Part shown: in pieces, positions 30,346 to 39,046 of the stretch | Layout of the letters: every line of letters starts with the position of its first letter | Numbering within the stretch: position 1 is the first letter of the stretch | NCBI GenBank assembly: GCA_965278945.1 | Contig: OZ257128.1 | Span: 2,232,001-2,296,000 of the forward strand | DNA: 64,000 bases | From: UBA10649 sp965278945 | GTDB lineage: Bacteria > Actinomycetota > Actinomycetes > S36-B12 | Reading direction: 5' to 3' | Program-made: the position numbers and the translations under genes | Notes under the pieces: generated by a model | What the model saw: the letters and a program-made list of their open reading frames with translations, nothing else | The model's database searches: none | Told to the model about the DNA's origin: nothing

Positions 30346-33300
30346 TCAGTCGCCCTCCCGACGATCGGGCTCGTCCTCGTAGACCGCCACGGCGATCGCG
30401 TCGGCCTCGATCGCAGACTCGGCCTCGACCTCGATCGCCAGCGCGGTGTACGGATCCGGATCGTCGATATCGGGATCGGGATCCACGCGACGTCGCTCCG
30501 GCAGGGCCATGACGATGAGGACGAGCAGGACGATGCCCTGCAGCCACAGCCAGCGATTGCGTGCCGACGAGTCGAACCACACCGAGATGCGCGGCGCGCC
30601 CTCCGGCACGACGAATCCCTGGGACCAGTCGAGCAACTTCGGTCCGGCGACGGCCTCGAGGTCGGTAAGTGTTCCGTCGGCTGCGACAGCGGCAGCGTGC
30701 CAACCGCCATCCGTGGCAGCGCCGGTCACGAGAACCCGTTCGCCCGCGCCTTCGGGCATGGACTGGTCGATGTACGGATCGGCGGTGACTCGACCACGGT
30801 CGGCGATGCCCACTGGGGTCTGCTTGTCAACTGCCACGATGCGCGCGCGCGACGTGGTGCCCCCTACGCGCCACAGCACCTCGCCACCGGCGCTCGACAG
30901 GCGCCGCAGACCCGGCTCCGCGTCGAGCGTGGGGATGAGCTCGCGCGAGGTTCCGCGGGCCAGGACCACGTAGCGGATTCCGTAGCCGGCCAGCGCCTCG
31001 ACCTCGTCGCCGCCACGGCCCGAAGCCATGGCCGCGACGTACGGATCGAGCGCCTCCCAGTCGGATGCGGGCGGTCCGGTCTCGGCGTCACCGAGCTCGG
31101 GGCCGGCGCCGTTGAGCAGCGAGTAGGTTACGCGTCCGCCACTGTCGTCGGCGATGACGAGCGTGCGTGGGGCCTGCGCGCCCTCGGAGTCCGCCGCGAC
31201 GAAGGCCGGCACGGACGACTCGGGTGCCCTGCGCACGTCAATTCGCAGCCCGGAGCCGAACCACACCGCCGACAGGGCAGGCGCAAGAAGCGCTGAGATG
31301 GCCACCACGATGGCGATCGGCTGCCCGATCGAGAAGCTGCGTCCGACCATGCGATCGCGCAGCCCGTCGATCGCCACGGCACCGGCGGCGATCATCATGA
31401 GCCCGAGCAGCAAGGTCGCCTGGCCGGGCCACGGGCGAACGGCATTGGTCGCGCCCGGCGGAGTCACCATGATCATGGTCTGGAACATGCCGAGCAGGAG
31501 GGCGAGCCCCGCGATTGCCGCCATCGCGCCGATCACCCGGAAGCGGTCGGTTCGCAGTAGGGCGAGGAAGGCGCCGATGACGATGCCGATCGTCAGCCAG
31601 ATCGGTGTCATGCCGGGGCCGCCGGGATGAAGCAGGAGCACGTCCCATGGCTTCAGCTCGGGATCGACAAGCGCCATCGTGTTCAGGCCGGGCTCGAGCA
31701 GCAGGATCGAGGGCTGCGTGATGACGTACAACGTCCACGGCAGCAGCAGCACGACCGGACCGAGGAGGGCAAGCGCCAGTCTCGCGAGCACGCCGCGGTC
31801 GGCACCCCCGCGGGTGCGGACCAGGTAAACGGCGACCACCGCGCCCGCGATGACCAGGACGAGCCATAGCGCTGGCGCGACGGCGAGGACGACGGCGACC
31901 AGGATCGCGGTGCCGGCGGATCGCCGCAGCGTGCCGGTGGGGCTGGTGATCCGCACGAGCGAGCGCAGGGCGAAGGGCAGGGCGATCGCCGCCATGGTCG
32001 TGCCGATCCGGCCGCCCGCGACCGCGCCGGTCATGGCGGGCAGCAGTGCGTAGGCCGCACCCGCCCACACGCGGACCGCGTTGCTCGCCACCAGCCCGCG
32101 CAGCGCGAAGTACGCGCTCCAGCCGGCGATCGGGATGGCCAGCAGGAGAAGGAGCGTCACGGCGGCTGGAGCCTTGCCGAGCAGGACGACCGCGACCGCG
32201 GTGATTACGGCGAGGTACGGCGGTGCCGGAGTCGTCGACCCGGGACCGACGTCATGCCACGCCTGCCGGTAGGTCTCCCAGATGTCGCCGGCGCCCTGCG
32301 GGCTGGGCAGCAATGCACCGCCCTGCAGGACCCCGTCGCCCAGCCAGAGCCCACGTGTCGCGATGATCGTGATGACGGCAAGCGCGAGGGTCAGCAGCAC
32401 GCTCGGGCGGATGAAGATCCGGCGCAGGAGCCCGGCGGAGCCGTCATCGAGGAAGTCCGCATCGTCGCCGGTCGGACCGCTGTCGAGGGCGCTGACCGAC
32501 GCGCTGGGTGCCGAGGTTCCGCTCGTTGTCGCGACAGCGCCGACGACCTCGAGTACCTGGCGCACCTGCGCGGCCGGGGTCGGTCGCAGTGACCGGACCA
32601 CGCTCGCGGGCTCGGTCGAGGTTCGCGCAACCCGTGCCCGCGAGGACCTCAGCGTCGACGGGTGCAGCGCGACCGCCAGCACCGCACCGACCTCGTCGCG
32701 AGCACCGGCCACGTCCTTGCCGAACAGGTATGCGCCGCCGCGCACGAGACTGCCGAGCAGGAGCCGAAGGGCGACGAACGGCGCCGCGAGGGTCGTGGCC
32801 TGCGCGAGCAGCACGTGCACCGCGGCCTCGCGGTCGGCGCGGTGGGGTCGAGGCGCGACGTCGTCGGCGCGACGACCATGCGCCGACGCCTCGCGGTGGT
32901 GGATGACGGCATCGGTCGCAACAATGACTCGCTCGCCCATGCGATGGGCGCGCCAGCAGAAGTCCAGGTCGTCGCGAAACAGCGGGAGTGCGGGGTCGAA
33001 CCCGTCGAGCGCATCCCAGACATCGCGACGCACGAGCATGCCCGCCGAGCTCACGGCGAGGACGTCGCGGACTCCGTCGTGCTGGCCCTGATCGTGCTCG
33101 CGCTTGTCCAGTCCGGTGACTCGTCGACCCGAGCCGGTGACCGTCACGCCCGCCTCGAGCAGCAGGCGGCGGTCGTGCCAGCCGAGGACCTTCGGGCCGA
33201 GGATCGACGCCGTCGGGTTGTCGTCTGCCGTGTCGAGGAGGGCTCGCAGGCAATCACCGCTCGGGGCGCTGTCGTCGTGCAGCAGCCAGACCCATTCGAT

Positions 33301-33768
33301 CGGGTCCGGCCTGAACGCCTGGTGCGAGGTCCGGCCGAGCTTGGCCAGTCCGGCGCTGACCGCCTCGCCGAATCCGGCGCGGTGGTCAAGGACGACCGTT
33401 CTTTCGCTGCCGAACGAGCCGGACAGGAGGCGAGGACTGTGATCGACGGACCCGGTGTCGACACCGACCGCCGCGTCGATCGGGCGGCTTTGCTGGGCGA
33501 GCGTGGTGAGCACGGCGGGCAGCCAGACCGACCCGTCATGGCTGACGACGACTGCGGTCACATGGTGCAGTCGGCGCGGGAGGATCGCCGACGAATCGTC
33601 CTCGGCGAGGTAGTCCTCGACGCTGAACCATTCGGTGGTCTGAGCGGTCGGGTCGTCACCGTCGAGGTCGTCAGGAGACCCTTGGGATGACGTCGACGAA
33701 CGGGGGGAATTCGGTGACGGGGGACTCAGCGCGGCCGCGAGATCGTCCTCGGGCCAGTCGTCGTCCAT
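30346..33768 (-). CDS. Very large membrane protein with N-terminal GT2 glycosyltransferase domain
   Basis: The 1140-residue product has an acidic disordered N-terminus (about 1-65) and a GT2 domain (about 68-330; VTAVVVSHDGSVWLPAVL, the DDS motif in WLLHDDSAPSG, and FRDDLDFCWRAHRMGE). Two linker membrane segments follow, then a long polytopic region from about residue 460 with ten or more hydrophobic segments. A C-terminal extracytoplasmic domain and a last membrane segment complete it. It probably transfers a sugar to a lipid-linked or wall acceptor. ATG at 33768 was chosen; GTG at 33771 is adjacent. The gene lies between whiB2 and DUF5719, a conserved actinobacterial position. Confidence 0.85.
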   Translation of the reverse strand: MDDDWPEDDLAAALSPPSPNSPRSSTSSQGSPDDLDGDDPTAQTTEWFSVEDYLAEDDSSAILPRRLHHVTAVVVSHDGSVWLPAVLTTLAQQSRPIDAAVGVDTGSVDHSPRLLSGSFGSERTVVLDHRAGFGEAVSAGLAKLGRTSHQAFRPDPIEWVWLLHDDSAPSGDCLRALLDTADDNPTASILGPKVLGWHDRRLLLEAGVTVTGSGRRVTGLDKREHDQGQHDGVRDVLAVSSAGMLVRRDVWDALDGFDPALPLFRDDLDFCWRAHRMGERVIVATDAVIHHREASAHGRRADDVAPRPHRADREAAVHVLLAQATTLAAPFVALRLLLGSLVRGGAYLFGKDVAGARDEVGAVLAVALHPSTLRSSRARVARTSTEPASVVRSLRPTPAAQVRQVLEVVGAVATTSGTSAPSASVSALDSGPTGDDADFLDDGSAGLLRRIFIRPSVLLTLALAVITIIATRGLWLGDGVLQGGALLPSPQGAGDIWETYRQAWHDVGPGSTTPAPPYLAVITAVAVVLLGKAPAAVTLLLLLAIPIAGWSAYFALRGLVASNAVRVWAGAAYALLPAMTGAVAGGRIGTTMAAIALPFALRSLVRITSPTGTLRRSAGTAILVAVVLAVAPALWLVLVIAGAVVAVYLVRTRGGADRGVLARLALALLGPVVLLLPWTLYVITQPSILLLEPGLNTMALVDPELKPWDVLLLHPGGPGMTPIWLTIGIVIGAFLALLRTDRFRVIGAMAAIAGLALLLGMFQTMIMVTPPGATNAVRPWPGQATLLLGLMMIAAGAVAIDGLRDRMVGRSFSIGQPIAIVVAISALLAPALSAVWFGSGLRIDVRRAPESSVPAFVAADSEGAQAPRTLVIADDSGGRVTYSLLNGAGPELGDAETGPPASDWEALDPYVAAMASGRGGDEVEALAGYGIRYVVLARGTSRELIPTLDAEPGLRRLSSAGGEVLWRVGGTTSRARIVAVDKQTPVGIADRGRVTADPYIDQSMPEGAGERVLVTGAATDGGWHAAAVAADGTLTDLEAVAGPKLLDWSQGFVVPEGAPRISVWFDSSARNRWLWLQGIVLLVLIVMALPERRRVDPDPDIDDPDPYTALAIEVEAESAIEADAIAVAVYEDEPDRREGD

Positions 33769-33821
33769 CACCGTTTCACTGTACGTGGTGCCCCGAGGGA
33801 GGCTGGTGACCCGCGCCGACC

Positions 33822-33841
33822 GTGGTCGCGCCTGCGGCCAC
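33822..33841 (-). terminator. Candidate short hairpin after whiB2
   Basis: GTGGTCGC (33822-33829) and GCGGCCAC (33834-33841) pair with one G-T mismatch around a 4-base loop, just past the whiB2 stop. No T-tract follows, so it may attenuate rather than stop transcription into the large glycosyltransferase gene. Confidence 0.35.
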
Positions 33842-33849
33842 CGGCCTGA

Positions 33850-34107
33850 CTAGACGGCTTTCCGCTTGAGGCGGCGGCGCTCGCGCTCGGACAGTCCGCC
33901 CCAGATGCCGAACCGCTCATCTTGGGACAGCGCGTACTCCAGGCACTCCACGCGTACCTCGCAGGACAGGCAGACCTTCTTGGCCTCGCGGGTGCTGCCG
34001 CCCTTCTCGGGGAAGAAGGCCTCGGGATCGGTCTGGGCGCAGAGCGCGCGCTCTTGCCACTCGAGTTCCTCGACGTCGGACAGGGGCACCAATGCCATAT
34101 CAGCCAC
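33850..34107 (-). CDS. whiB2: WhiB-family iron-sulfur transcription factor, WhiB2/WhmD type
   Basis: WhiB proteins hold a [4Fe-4S] cluster and act with the principal sigma factor; WhiB2/WhmD is linked to septation and division. The 85-residue product has the four cluster cysteines (ALCAQTD and VCLSCEVRVEC), the GIWGG turn and the basic ERRRLKRKAV tail. The stretch WQERALCAQTDPEAFFPEKG is nearly invariant in this subfamily. GTG at 34107 is chosen because AGGAGGT lies exactly 7 bases upstream; ATG at 34098 is the alternative. It sits between the F420 genes and the large GT2 gene as in mycobacteria. Confidence 0.96.
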   Translation of the reverse strand: MADMALVPLSDVEELEWQERALCAQTDPEAFFPEKGGSTREAKKVCLSCEVRVECLEYALSQDERFGIWGGLSERERRRLKRKAV

Positions 34108-34156
34108 CTGAAAGACCTCCTCGACCCAGCGCGACGAAAGTCGCTGTTGGGACCGC

Positions 34157-34185
34157 ATTACACCGGTGTGATTTACCGAAGTCAA
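34157..34185 (-). promoter_or_regulatory. Promoter of whiB2
   Basis: Read on the minus strand, TTGACT (34185-34180) and TGTAAT (34162-34157) are separated by exactly 17 bases, each one mismatch from the consensus. Transcription would begin near 34150, about 43 bases before the GTG at 34107. Confidence 0.65.
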
Positions 34186-34190
34186 TAGTA

Positions 34191-34209
34191 AACCGGACAT
34201 ACCGGACAG
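34191..34209 (-). promoter_or_regulatory. Tandem direct repeat upstream of the whiB2 promoter
   Basis: ACCGGACAT (34192-34200) is followed directly by ACCGGACAG (34201-34209), a tandem 9-base repeat just upstream of the -35 box. This is the usual place for an activator site. The protein that would bind is unknown. Confidence 0.45.
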
Positions 34210-34248
34210 ATTGGCTACTTTTTCTGCCGGGAAGGGCTCACAGGCGCG

Positions 34249-35505
34249 TTATCGAGCCGCAGCGGCGGTCGGCGCCACCTCCCCGAGGAACTCGGTGAGC
34301 AGGGCCTCGTACCGGGCCCGATCCACGTTCCACGACAGCAAGTGGCCGGCCCCCTCGAACAGCTCCAGGCGGGCTCCGGTAGCCGCCGCGAAGTCCTCGC
34401 TGACCGCGGGCACGACCGTCTGGTCGCCTGTGCCTTGCACGACGAGCATCGGGGCGGTGAAGGCGTCAGGTCGCGACGTATAGTCCGTCGCCGAGTAGTC
34501 GAACCCGTAACGCCATGACGCCACCCGCATCGCCGCCGAGGCGACGAACGACGGCAGCCCCATCTCGTCGGCCTCCGCCTGGATTACCTGGGCGAAGTCG
34601 GCGATCGGCGAGTCGAGGAAGGTCCCCACGACTCGGTCGGCCAGCGCAGAGTTCTCCAGGAAGGCCAGAGTGACCGAGCCGCCCATGCTCGCGCCGGCGA
34701 GCACGACCTGGCGGGCGCCGTTGTCGAGTGCGTACTGGACCGCGGCCTCCAGGTCGGGCCACTCGTCCGCGCCGAAGTTGCCCAGGCCGTCCTGCTGGGG
34801 CGCGTTGGCGTCGTCGCGGTACTTGATGAGCAGCATCGGATAGCCGAGGCCACTGACGGTGTTCGCGATCCGCAGGCCCTCCGCGGGCGACGCCCCGCGT
34901 CCGTGGGTGAAGATCACCCAGGTGTCGTCTGATCCCGGGATGAACCAGGCGGGCACGGGTCCGACCGGGCTGTCGTACGCGATCTCGTCGTAGTCCAGGC
35001 CAAGACCGACCCGGGGATTGCGCGGGAAGAACCAGCCGTCGAGGACCGCCGCCTGACCGGCGGCTGGGATCGGCGGCAGGATCTGGGCGGTCACCATGCG
35101 CGTCGTCAGCCCGCCGGAGGCCGACGGACTGTCGGTCTGGATGTACCCGCCCTCGACCGTCGCGATGCCCATCAGCCCCTGGTCCGTGACCCCGCCGGTC
35201 GGGCCTGAATACGTGATGCTCGTGCCCTGCGCTGCGGTGATGAGCATCGGGAAGCCCTCATCCGGCTGCGCCACCCGCGCGCCCGCGCCGATCAGGCCGC
35301 TGACGTACCAGAGCCCGGCCAGAGCAATGATCGCGAGAGCGGCGACGACTGACGCGAGAGTGATCCAGGGCCAGCGTCGACGCTTGCGCGGGGCCTTGTG
35401 CGAGGCGATGGCCGAGGCCTGCGGCCCGACCGCGACGACAGGGTCGGCAGTCGTCACGACAACCGGGATCTCCGCCGTGTCGTCGGACGTGCGGCCGTCG
35501 GTCAT
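34249..35505 (-). CDS. Membrane-anchored alpha/beta hydrolase
   Basis: This 418-residue protein has a cytosolic N-terminus ending in KAPRKRRRWPW, one membrane segment (about residues 48-70), and an extracytoplasmic alpha/beta hydrolase domain. The nucleophile elbow is GASMGG, with a later acid in GTGDQTV and histidine in EGAGHLLS. It likely cleaves an ester or amide at the cell surface. ATG at 35505 was chosen; another in-frame ATG at 35559 has GGAGGG 12 bases upstream and cannot be excluded. It is divergent from cofD. The substrate is unknown. Confidence 0.82.
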   Translation of the reverse strand: MTDGRTSDDTAEIPVVVTTADPVVAVGPQASAIASHKAPRKRRRWPWITLASVVAALAIIALAGLWYVSGLIGAGARVAQPDEGFPMLITAAQGTSITYSGPTGGVTDQGLMGIATVEGGYIQTDSPSASGGLTTRMVTAQILPPIPAAGQAAVLDGWFFPRNPRVGLGLDYDEIAYDSPVGPVPAWFIPGSDDTWVIFTHGRGASPAEGLRIANTVSGLGYPMLLIKYRDDANAPQQDGLGNFGADEWPDLEAAVQYALDNGARQVVLAGASMGGSVTLAFLENSALADRVVGTFLDSPIADFAQVIQAEADEMGLPSFVASAAMRVASWRYGFDYSATDYTSRPDAFTAPMLVVQGTGDQTVVPAVSEDFAAATGARLELFEGAGHLLSWNVDRARYEALLTEFLGEVAPTAAAAR

Positions 35506-35600
35506 ACCGTCATTCTGCGCAACCGACGACGAAATCCCGGGCATGACCGCGCCGGTCATCGCCGCGCGGCGCCCTCCTTCGCCTCTGACAGGATGACCCG

Positions 35601-36614
35601 ATGCGCATCACAGTCCTGGCGGGCGGCATCGGCGGGTCGCGATTCCTGCGTGGGCTGCTGGCGCTGCTCGATCGCGAGCACCCCGGCTCCGAGGTCACGG
35701 TCATCGGCAACACCGGCGACGACATCTGGGTCCACGGCCTGCGCGTGTGCCCGGACCTCGACACCGTCATGTACACCCTCGGCGGCGGCATCAGCGAGGA
35801 GCGCGGCTGGGGACGCGAGGGCGAGACGTTCGTCGTCAAGGACGAGCTCGCCGGTTACGGCGTCGAGCCTTCCTGGTTCGGACTGGGCGACAAGGACATC
35901 GCCACTCACCTCGTCCGCACGCAGTCGTTGTCGGCCGGCTACTCGCTCACCGAGGTGACGGCGGCACTCTGCGCGCACTGGAAGCCGGGAGTGCGCCTGC
36001 TGCCGATGTCGAATGAGCGAGCCGAGACGCACGTGATCATCGACGACCAGTCCGGCGCCACGGGCGAAGACGGCACACCGCTGCGCACCGCGATTCACTT
36101 CCAGGAGTGGTGGATCAAGCTGCGCGCGGCGGTGCCCGCCCACGGCTTCGTCCTCGTCGGCATCGACAGCGCCAAGCCCGGTCCCGACGTGATCGAGGCG
36201 ATCATGACCGCAGACCTCGTGATCCTCCCGCCGAGCAATCCGGTTGTCTCCATCGGGACGATCCTCCAGGTCCCCGGGATCGCGGACGCCGTCCGCACGA
36301 CACCTGCGCCCGTCGTCGGCGTCTCCCCCATCGTCGGCGGTGCGCCAGTTCGCGGCATGGCCGACGCGTGCCTCGTCGCGATCGGCGTCGACACGACCGC
36401 CGACGCCGTTGCCGCTCACTACGGTGCGCGCCGCACCGGCGGGCTCATCGACGCGTGGCTCGTCGACGAGACGGACGCCGACATCGTCGGCACGGTCACC
36501 GCGCTCGGGATCGACTGCGTGGCCGTCCCCGCGATGATGACCGATGTCGACGCGACCGCAAGCATGGCCGCGCGCTGCCTGGAGGCGGCGGATCGGATCC
36601 GAGCGTCGCGATGA
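35601..36614 (+). CDS. cofD: 2-phospho-L-lactate transferase CofD/FbiA (coenzyme F420 biosynthesis)
   Basis: This 337-residue enzyme transfers the phospholactyl or phosphoenolpyruvyl group from its GDP-linked donor to the deazaflavin Fo. Family marks are the start MRITVLAGGIGGSRFLRGLL, IGNTGDDIWVHGLRVCPDLD, the LPMSNERAETHVII segment, and LPPSNPVVSIGTIL. The adjacent fbiB begins within the cofD stop (ATGA). The Fo synthase gene fbiC is not in the window. The pair places F420-dependent metabolism in this organism. Confidence 0.97.
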   Translation: MRITVLAGGIGGSRFLRGLLALLDREHPGSEVTVIGNTGDDIWVHGLRVCPDLDTVMYTLGGGISEERGWGREGETFVVKDELAGYGVEPSWFGLGDKDIATHLVRTQSLSAGYSLTEVTAALCAHWKPGVRLLPMSNERAETHVIIDDQSGATGEDGTPLRTAIHFQEWWIKLRAAVPAHGFVLVGIDSAKPGPDVIEAIMTADLVILPPSNPVVSIGTILQVPGIADAVRTTPAPVVGVSPIVGGAPVRGMADACLVAIGVDTTADAVAAHYGARRTGGLIDAWLVDETDADIVGTVTALGIDCVAVPAMMTDVDATASMAARCLEAADRIRASR

Positions 36615-37969
36615 GCGCTGAGCCGCTGATCGCGATCGGCGTCGAGGGCATCGGGCGCATTCACGCCGGAGACGACCTCGCAGCAATCCTGCTGACGGCT
36701 ATTGCGTCGACGACGTGGCCCGACGGGTCCGCCGGTCTGCGCGATGGCGACGTTGTCGTCGTCACGAGCAAGATCGTCGCGAAGGCCGAGGGCCGAATCG
36801 TGATCGCGGACTCCCGCGACGACGCGATCGAGTCCGAGACCGCGCGGGTCGTGGCGACCAAGCACCACGCTCGTGGCACCACCCGAATCGTGCAGACCCA
36901 CCACGGGCTCGTCCTCGCCGCTGCCGGCATCGACGCGAGCAACATCGACGCGGGCAGCGTCGTCCTGCTGCCCGAGGATCCAGATGCATCCGCCCGCGAC
37001 CTGCGCGCTTGGCTTGCCTCCGCGACGGGCACGCGCATTGCCGTGCTTGTCACGGACACCCTCGGTCGCCCGTGGCGCATGGGCGTCGCCGATGCGTCGA
37101 TCGGGTGCGCCGGACTAGTCCCGCTCGACGACTACACCGGACGGGTTGACGAGTTCGGCCGGACGCTGGAGATGACCGTGGTGGCCGTGGCCGACGAGGT
37201 CGCCTCGGCGGCCGACCTGGTCAAGGGCAAGGTCGACGGCGTGCCGGTCGCTCTCGTCCGCGGTCTGGATCGCTACGTCACCGACGAGGACGGGCCGGGC
37301 GCAGGGGCGGTCATCCGTCCGCTCGAGGACGACCTGTTCACGCTCGGTACCGAGGAGGCCATCGCCGAGGGCCACCGAATGGCCCCGTTCAACCGCCGCA
37401 CCGTGCGCGCGTTCACCGACGAGGCCGTGCCGCGGGCGGCGATCGAGTCCGCGGTGTCTGCTGCCATCTCCGCACCGGCGCCGCACCACTCGACTCCGTG
37501 GCGGTTCGTCGTGCTGCAGGAGCCCGCGGTGCGAGCAGCGCTGCTCGACGCCATGAAGGACGCTTGGATCACGGACCTGTCGACGATCGATCGCTTCGAT
37601 GACGAGGTGATCGCCCGCCGCGTGCGGCGCGGTGACCTGCTGCGGGTCGCGCCGGCGGTTGTGCTTCCGTTCGTCGACCTCGACGGCTCGGCGCACACGT
37701 ACCCGGACGACCGGCGCAATGCATCCGAGCGTGACATGTTCATCGTCGCCGGCGGAGCAGCGGTGCAGAACCTCATGGTGGCGCTCGCCGCGGACGGCTG
37801 GGGTTCGGCGTGGATCTCGTCCACCTTGTTCAGCGCCGCGACAGTACGCGAGGTGCTTGACCTGCCCGAGTCCTGGCAGCCGCTCGGCGCGGTCGCCGTC
37901 GGCCGGCCCGCTGCATCGCCGTCGGATCGTCCGCCGCGCAGCGCCAGCGACTTCCTCACCTTCCGCTAA
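36611..37969 (+). CDS. fbiB: Bifunctional F420 gamma-glutamyl ligase/FMN reductase FbiB
   Basis: The 452-residue protein joins a CofE-type F420-0:L-glutamate ligase (about residues 1-255; DGDVVVVTSKIVAKAEGR, TDTLGRPWRMGVADASIGCAG) to an FMN-dependent nitroreductase domain (about 265-452; NRRTVRAFTDEAVP, PHHSTPWRF, ALAADGWGSAWIS). The second domain reduces the phosphoenolpyruvyl intermediate in mycobacterial FbiB. ATG at 36611 overlaps the cofD stop by 4 bp. It ends at the D hairpins facing the DNA glycosylase gene. Confidence 0.96.
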   Translation: MSAEPLIAIGVEGIGRIHAGDDLAAILLTAIASTTWPDGSAGLRDGDVVVVTSKIVAKAEGRIVIADSRDDAIESETARVVATKHHARGTTRIVQTHHGLVLAAAGIDASNIDAGSVVLLPEDPDASARDLRAWLASATGTRIAVLVTDTLGRPWRMGVADASIGCAGLVPLDDYTGRVDEFGRTLEMTVVAVADEVASAADLVKGKVDGVPVALVRGLDRYVTDEDGPGAGAVIRPLEDDLFTLGTEEAIAEGHRMAPFNRRTVRAFTDEAVPRAAIESAVSAAISAPAPHHSTPWRFVVLQEPAVRAALLDAMKDAWITDLSTIDRFDDEVIARRVRRGDLLRVAPAVVLPFVDLDGSAHTYPDDRRNASERDMFIVAGGAAVQNLMVALAADGWGSAWISSTLFSAATVREVLDLPESWQPLGAVAVGRPAASPSDRPPRSASDFLTFR

Positions 37970-37976
37970 CCCCCAT

Positions 37977-38064
37977 CCTGTTTGTCCCGGATCCCGGGAC
38001 AAACAGGCAAATCCGGGCGTTCATGCACGCAAATCGACAACCTGTCCCGGGATCCGGGACAAAC
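37977..38064. terminator. Double hairpin between convergent genes (hairpins D)
   Basis: Two palindromes lie here. The first is a perfect 14-bp stem (37977-37990 with 37994-38007) with a 3-base loop. The second is TGTCCCGG-gat-CCGGGACA (38043-38060). The two can also pair with each other, 37980-38001 with 38043-38064, as a 22-bp stem, so two alternative folds exist. Sequence is shared with region E at 53596-53704. Confidence 0.7.
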
Positions 38065-38074
38065 GGATCGGTGG

Positions 38075-39046
38075 CTAGCGGCCGCGGTGATCGGTGATCG
38101 TCGCGCGCGGGCCGCGGGCGGGCTTGGTGATGCGGGCCGTCTCGATCAGGCGTTGCACCCGATATCGGTGTCCGGCAAAGGGCTCGAGAATCCGGGCCAT
38201 CTGCTCGTCCGTCCCGTCGATCGCCCCGGTGAATGCGTAGACCACCTGGCCGGCGAGGTGGAAGTCACCGAACGAGACCGCGTCCGCGTCGCCCAGCGCT
38301 CGATGGGCAACTTCGGCAACGGTCCACGGCCCGCACCCGTCGACGGCCCGCACCCGCCGACGCGCAGCGGGAAGCGGAAGCGAACTGCACTCCTCGAGCC
38401 GTCCGGCAACGGCCACCGCGCGCATGATCGTCGCCGACTGCGCCGGCTGCACCCCCCACGCGTGCCATTGCCACGACGGCACCAGGGCGATCTCCGCGGG
38501 ACCTGGGAACACCCGCATCGGCCTAGGGGTCGGGCCCGGCGCAACCTCGCCGATGGCACCCACGAGCGACGACCAGTTGCGCCGTGACTCGACGCCGGTG
38601 ACCTTCTGCTCCAGCACTGCCGACACCACTGACTCGAGCACGCGTTCGCTCCTGGGCACTCGCCATCGCCTGCTGAGGAGCCCCCAGCGAGTGCGCAGTC
38701 GCTCGGGAAGCAGGTCCTCGGGAAAGCCGCGGGGATCATCGTCCGCGCCAAGGAGGGCCGGCATCCGGTCAAGGGCCCACAGCGCGCCCGGTCCCCACGC
38801 GCTCGCGCGCACGAGCGCATCCGTACCCCCCGGCGTGACCGCGAGGTGCATCGTCGACGGTCCGTCGGGCGTGAGCGTCGTTCGCCAGAGACCTCCGGAC
38901 CCATCGGTCAGGACGGTCGGATCGAAGCGGCCGTGCTGGAACGGGCCGAGCACCGCCGCGAGGTCAATGCGGTACGGCGCGAACCACTCGCGCGATGCGA
39001 CGGCCGACGAGCTGTCAGCCGTCGGACGAGAACCGGACACTGCCAT
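38075..39046 (-). CDS. AlkA-like DNA-3-methyladenine glycosylase (HhH-GPD family)
   Basis: This 323-residue base-excision glycosylase removes alkylated bases from DNA. The C-terminal half has the HhH-GPD signature: helix-hairpin-helix AVDGCGPWTVAEV (about residues 234-246), catalytic Asp261 in SFGDFHLAG, and SAVLEQKVTG before it (about 142-151). The N-terminal 100 residues form the AlkA-type beta domain. Its start region overlaps the last 32 bases of the manC-type gene upstream on the same strand, so the two are cotranscribed. Confidence 0.88.
   Translation of the reverse strand: MAVSGSRPTADSSSAVASREWFAPYRIDLAAVLGPFQHGRFDPTVLTDGSGGLWRTTLTPDGPSTMHLAVTPGGTDALVRASAWGPGALWALDRMPALLGADDDPRGFPEDLLPERLRTRWGLLSRRWRVPRSERVLESVVSAVLEQKVTGVESRRNWSSLVGAIGEVAPGPTPRPMRVFPGPAEIALVPSWQWHAWGVQPAQSATIMRAVAVAGRLEECSSLPLPAARRRVRAVDGCGPWTVAEVAHRALGDADAVSFGDFHLAGQVVYAFTGAIDGTDEQMARILEPFAGHRYRVQRLIETARITKPARGPRATITDHRGR

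Noticed and set aside
29154..30710. 518-codon minus-strand frame inside the DUF5719 region
   Set aside because: Arg/Pro-rich, out-of-frame shadow of the DUF5719 gene with no recognisable domain.
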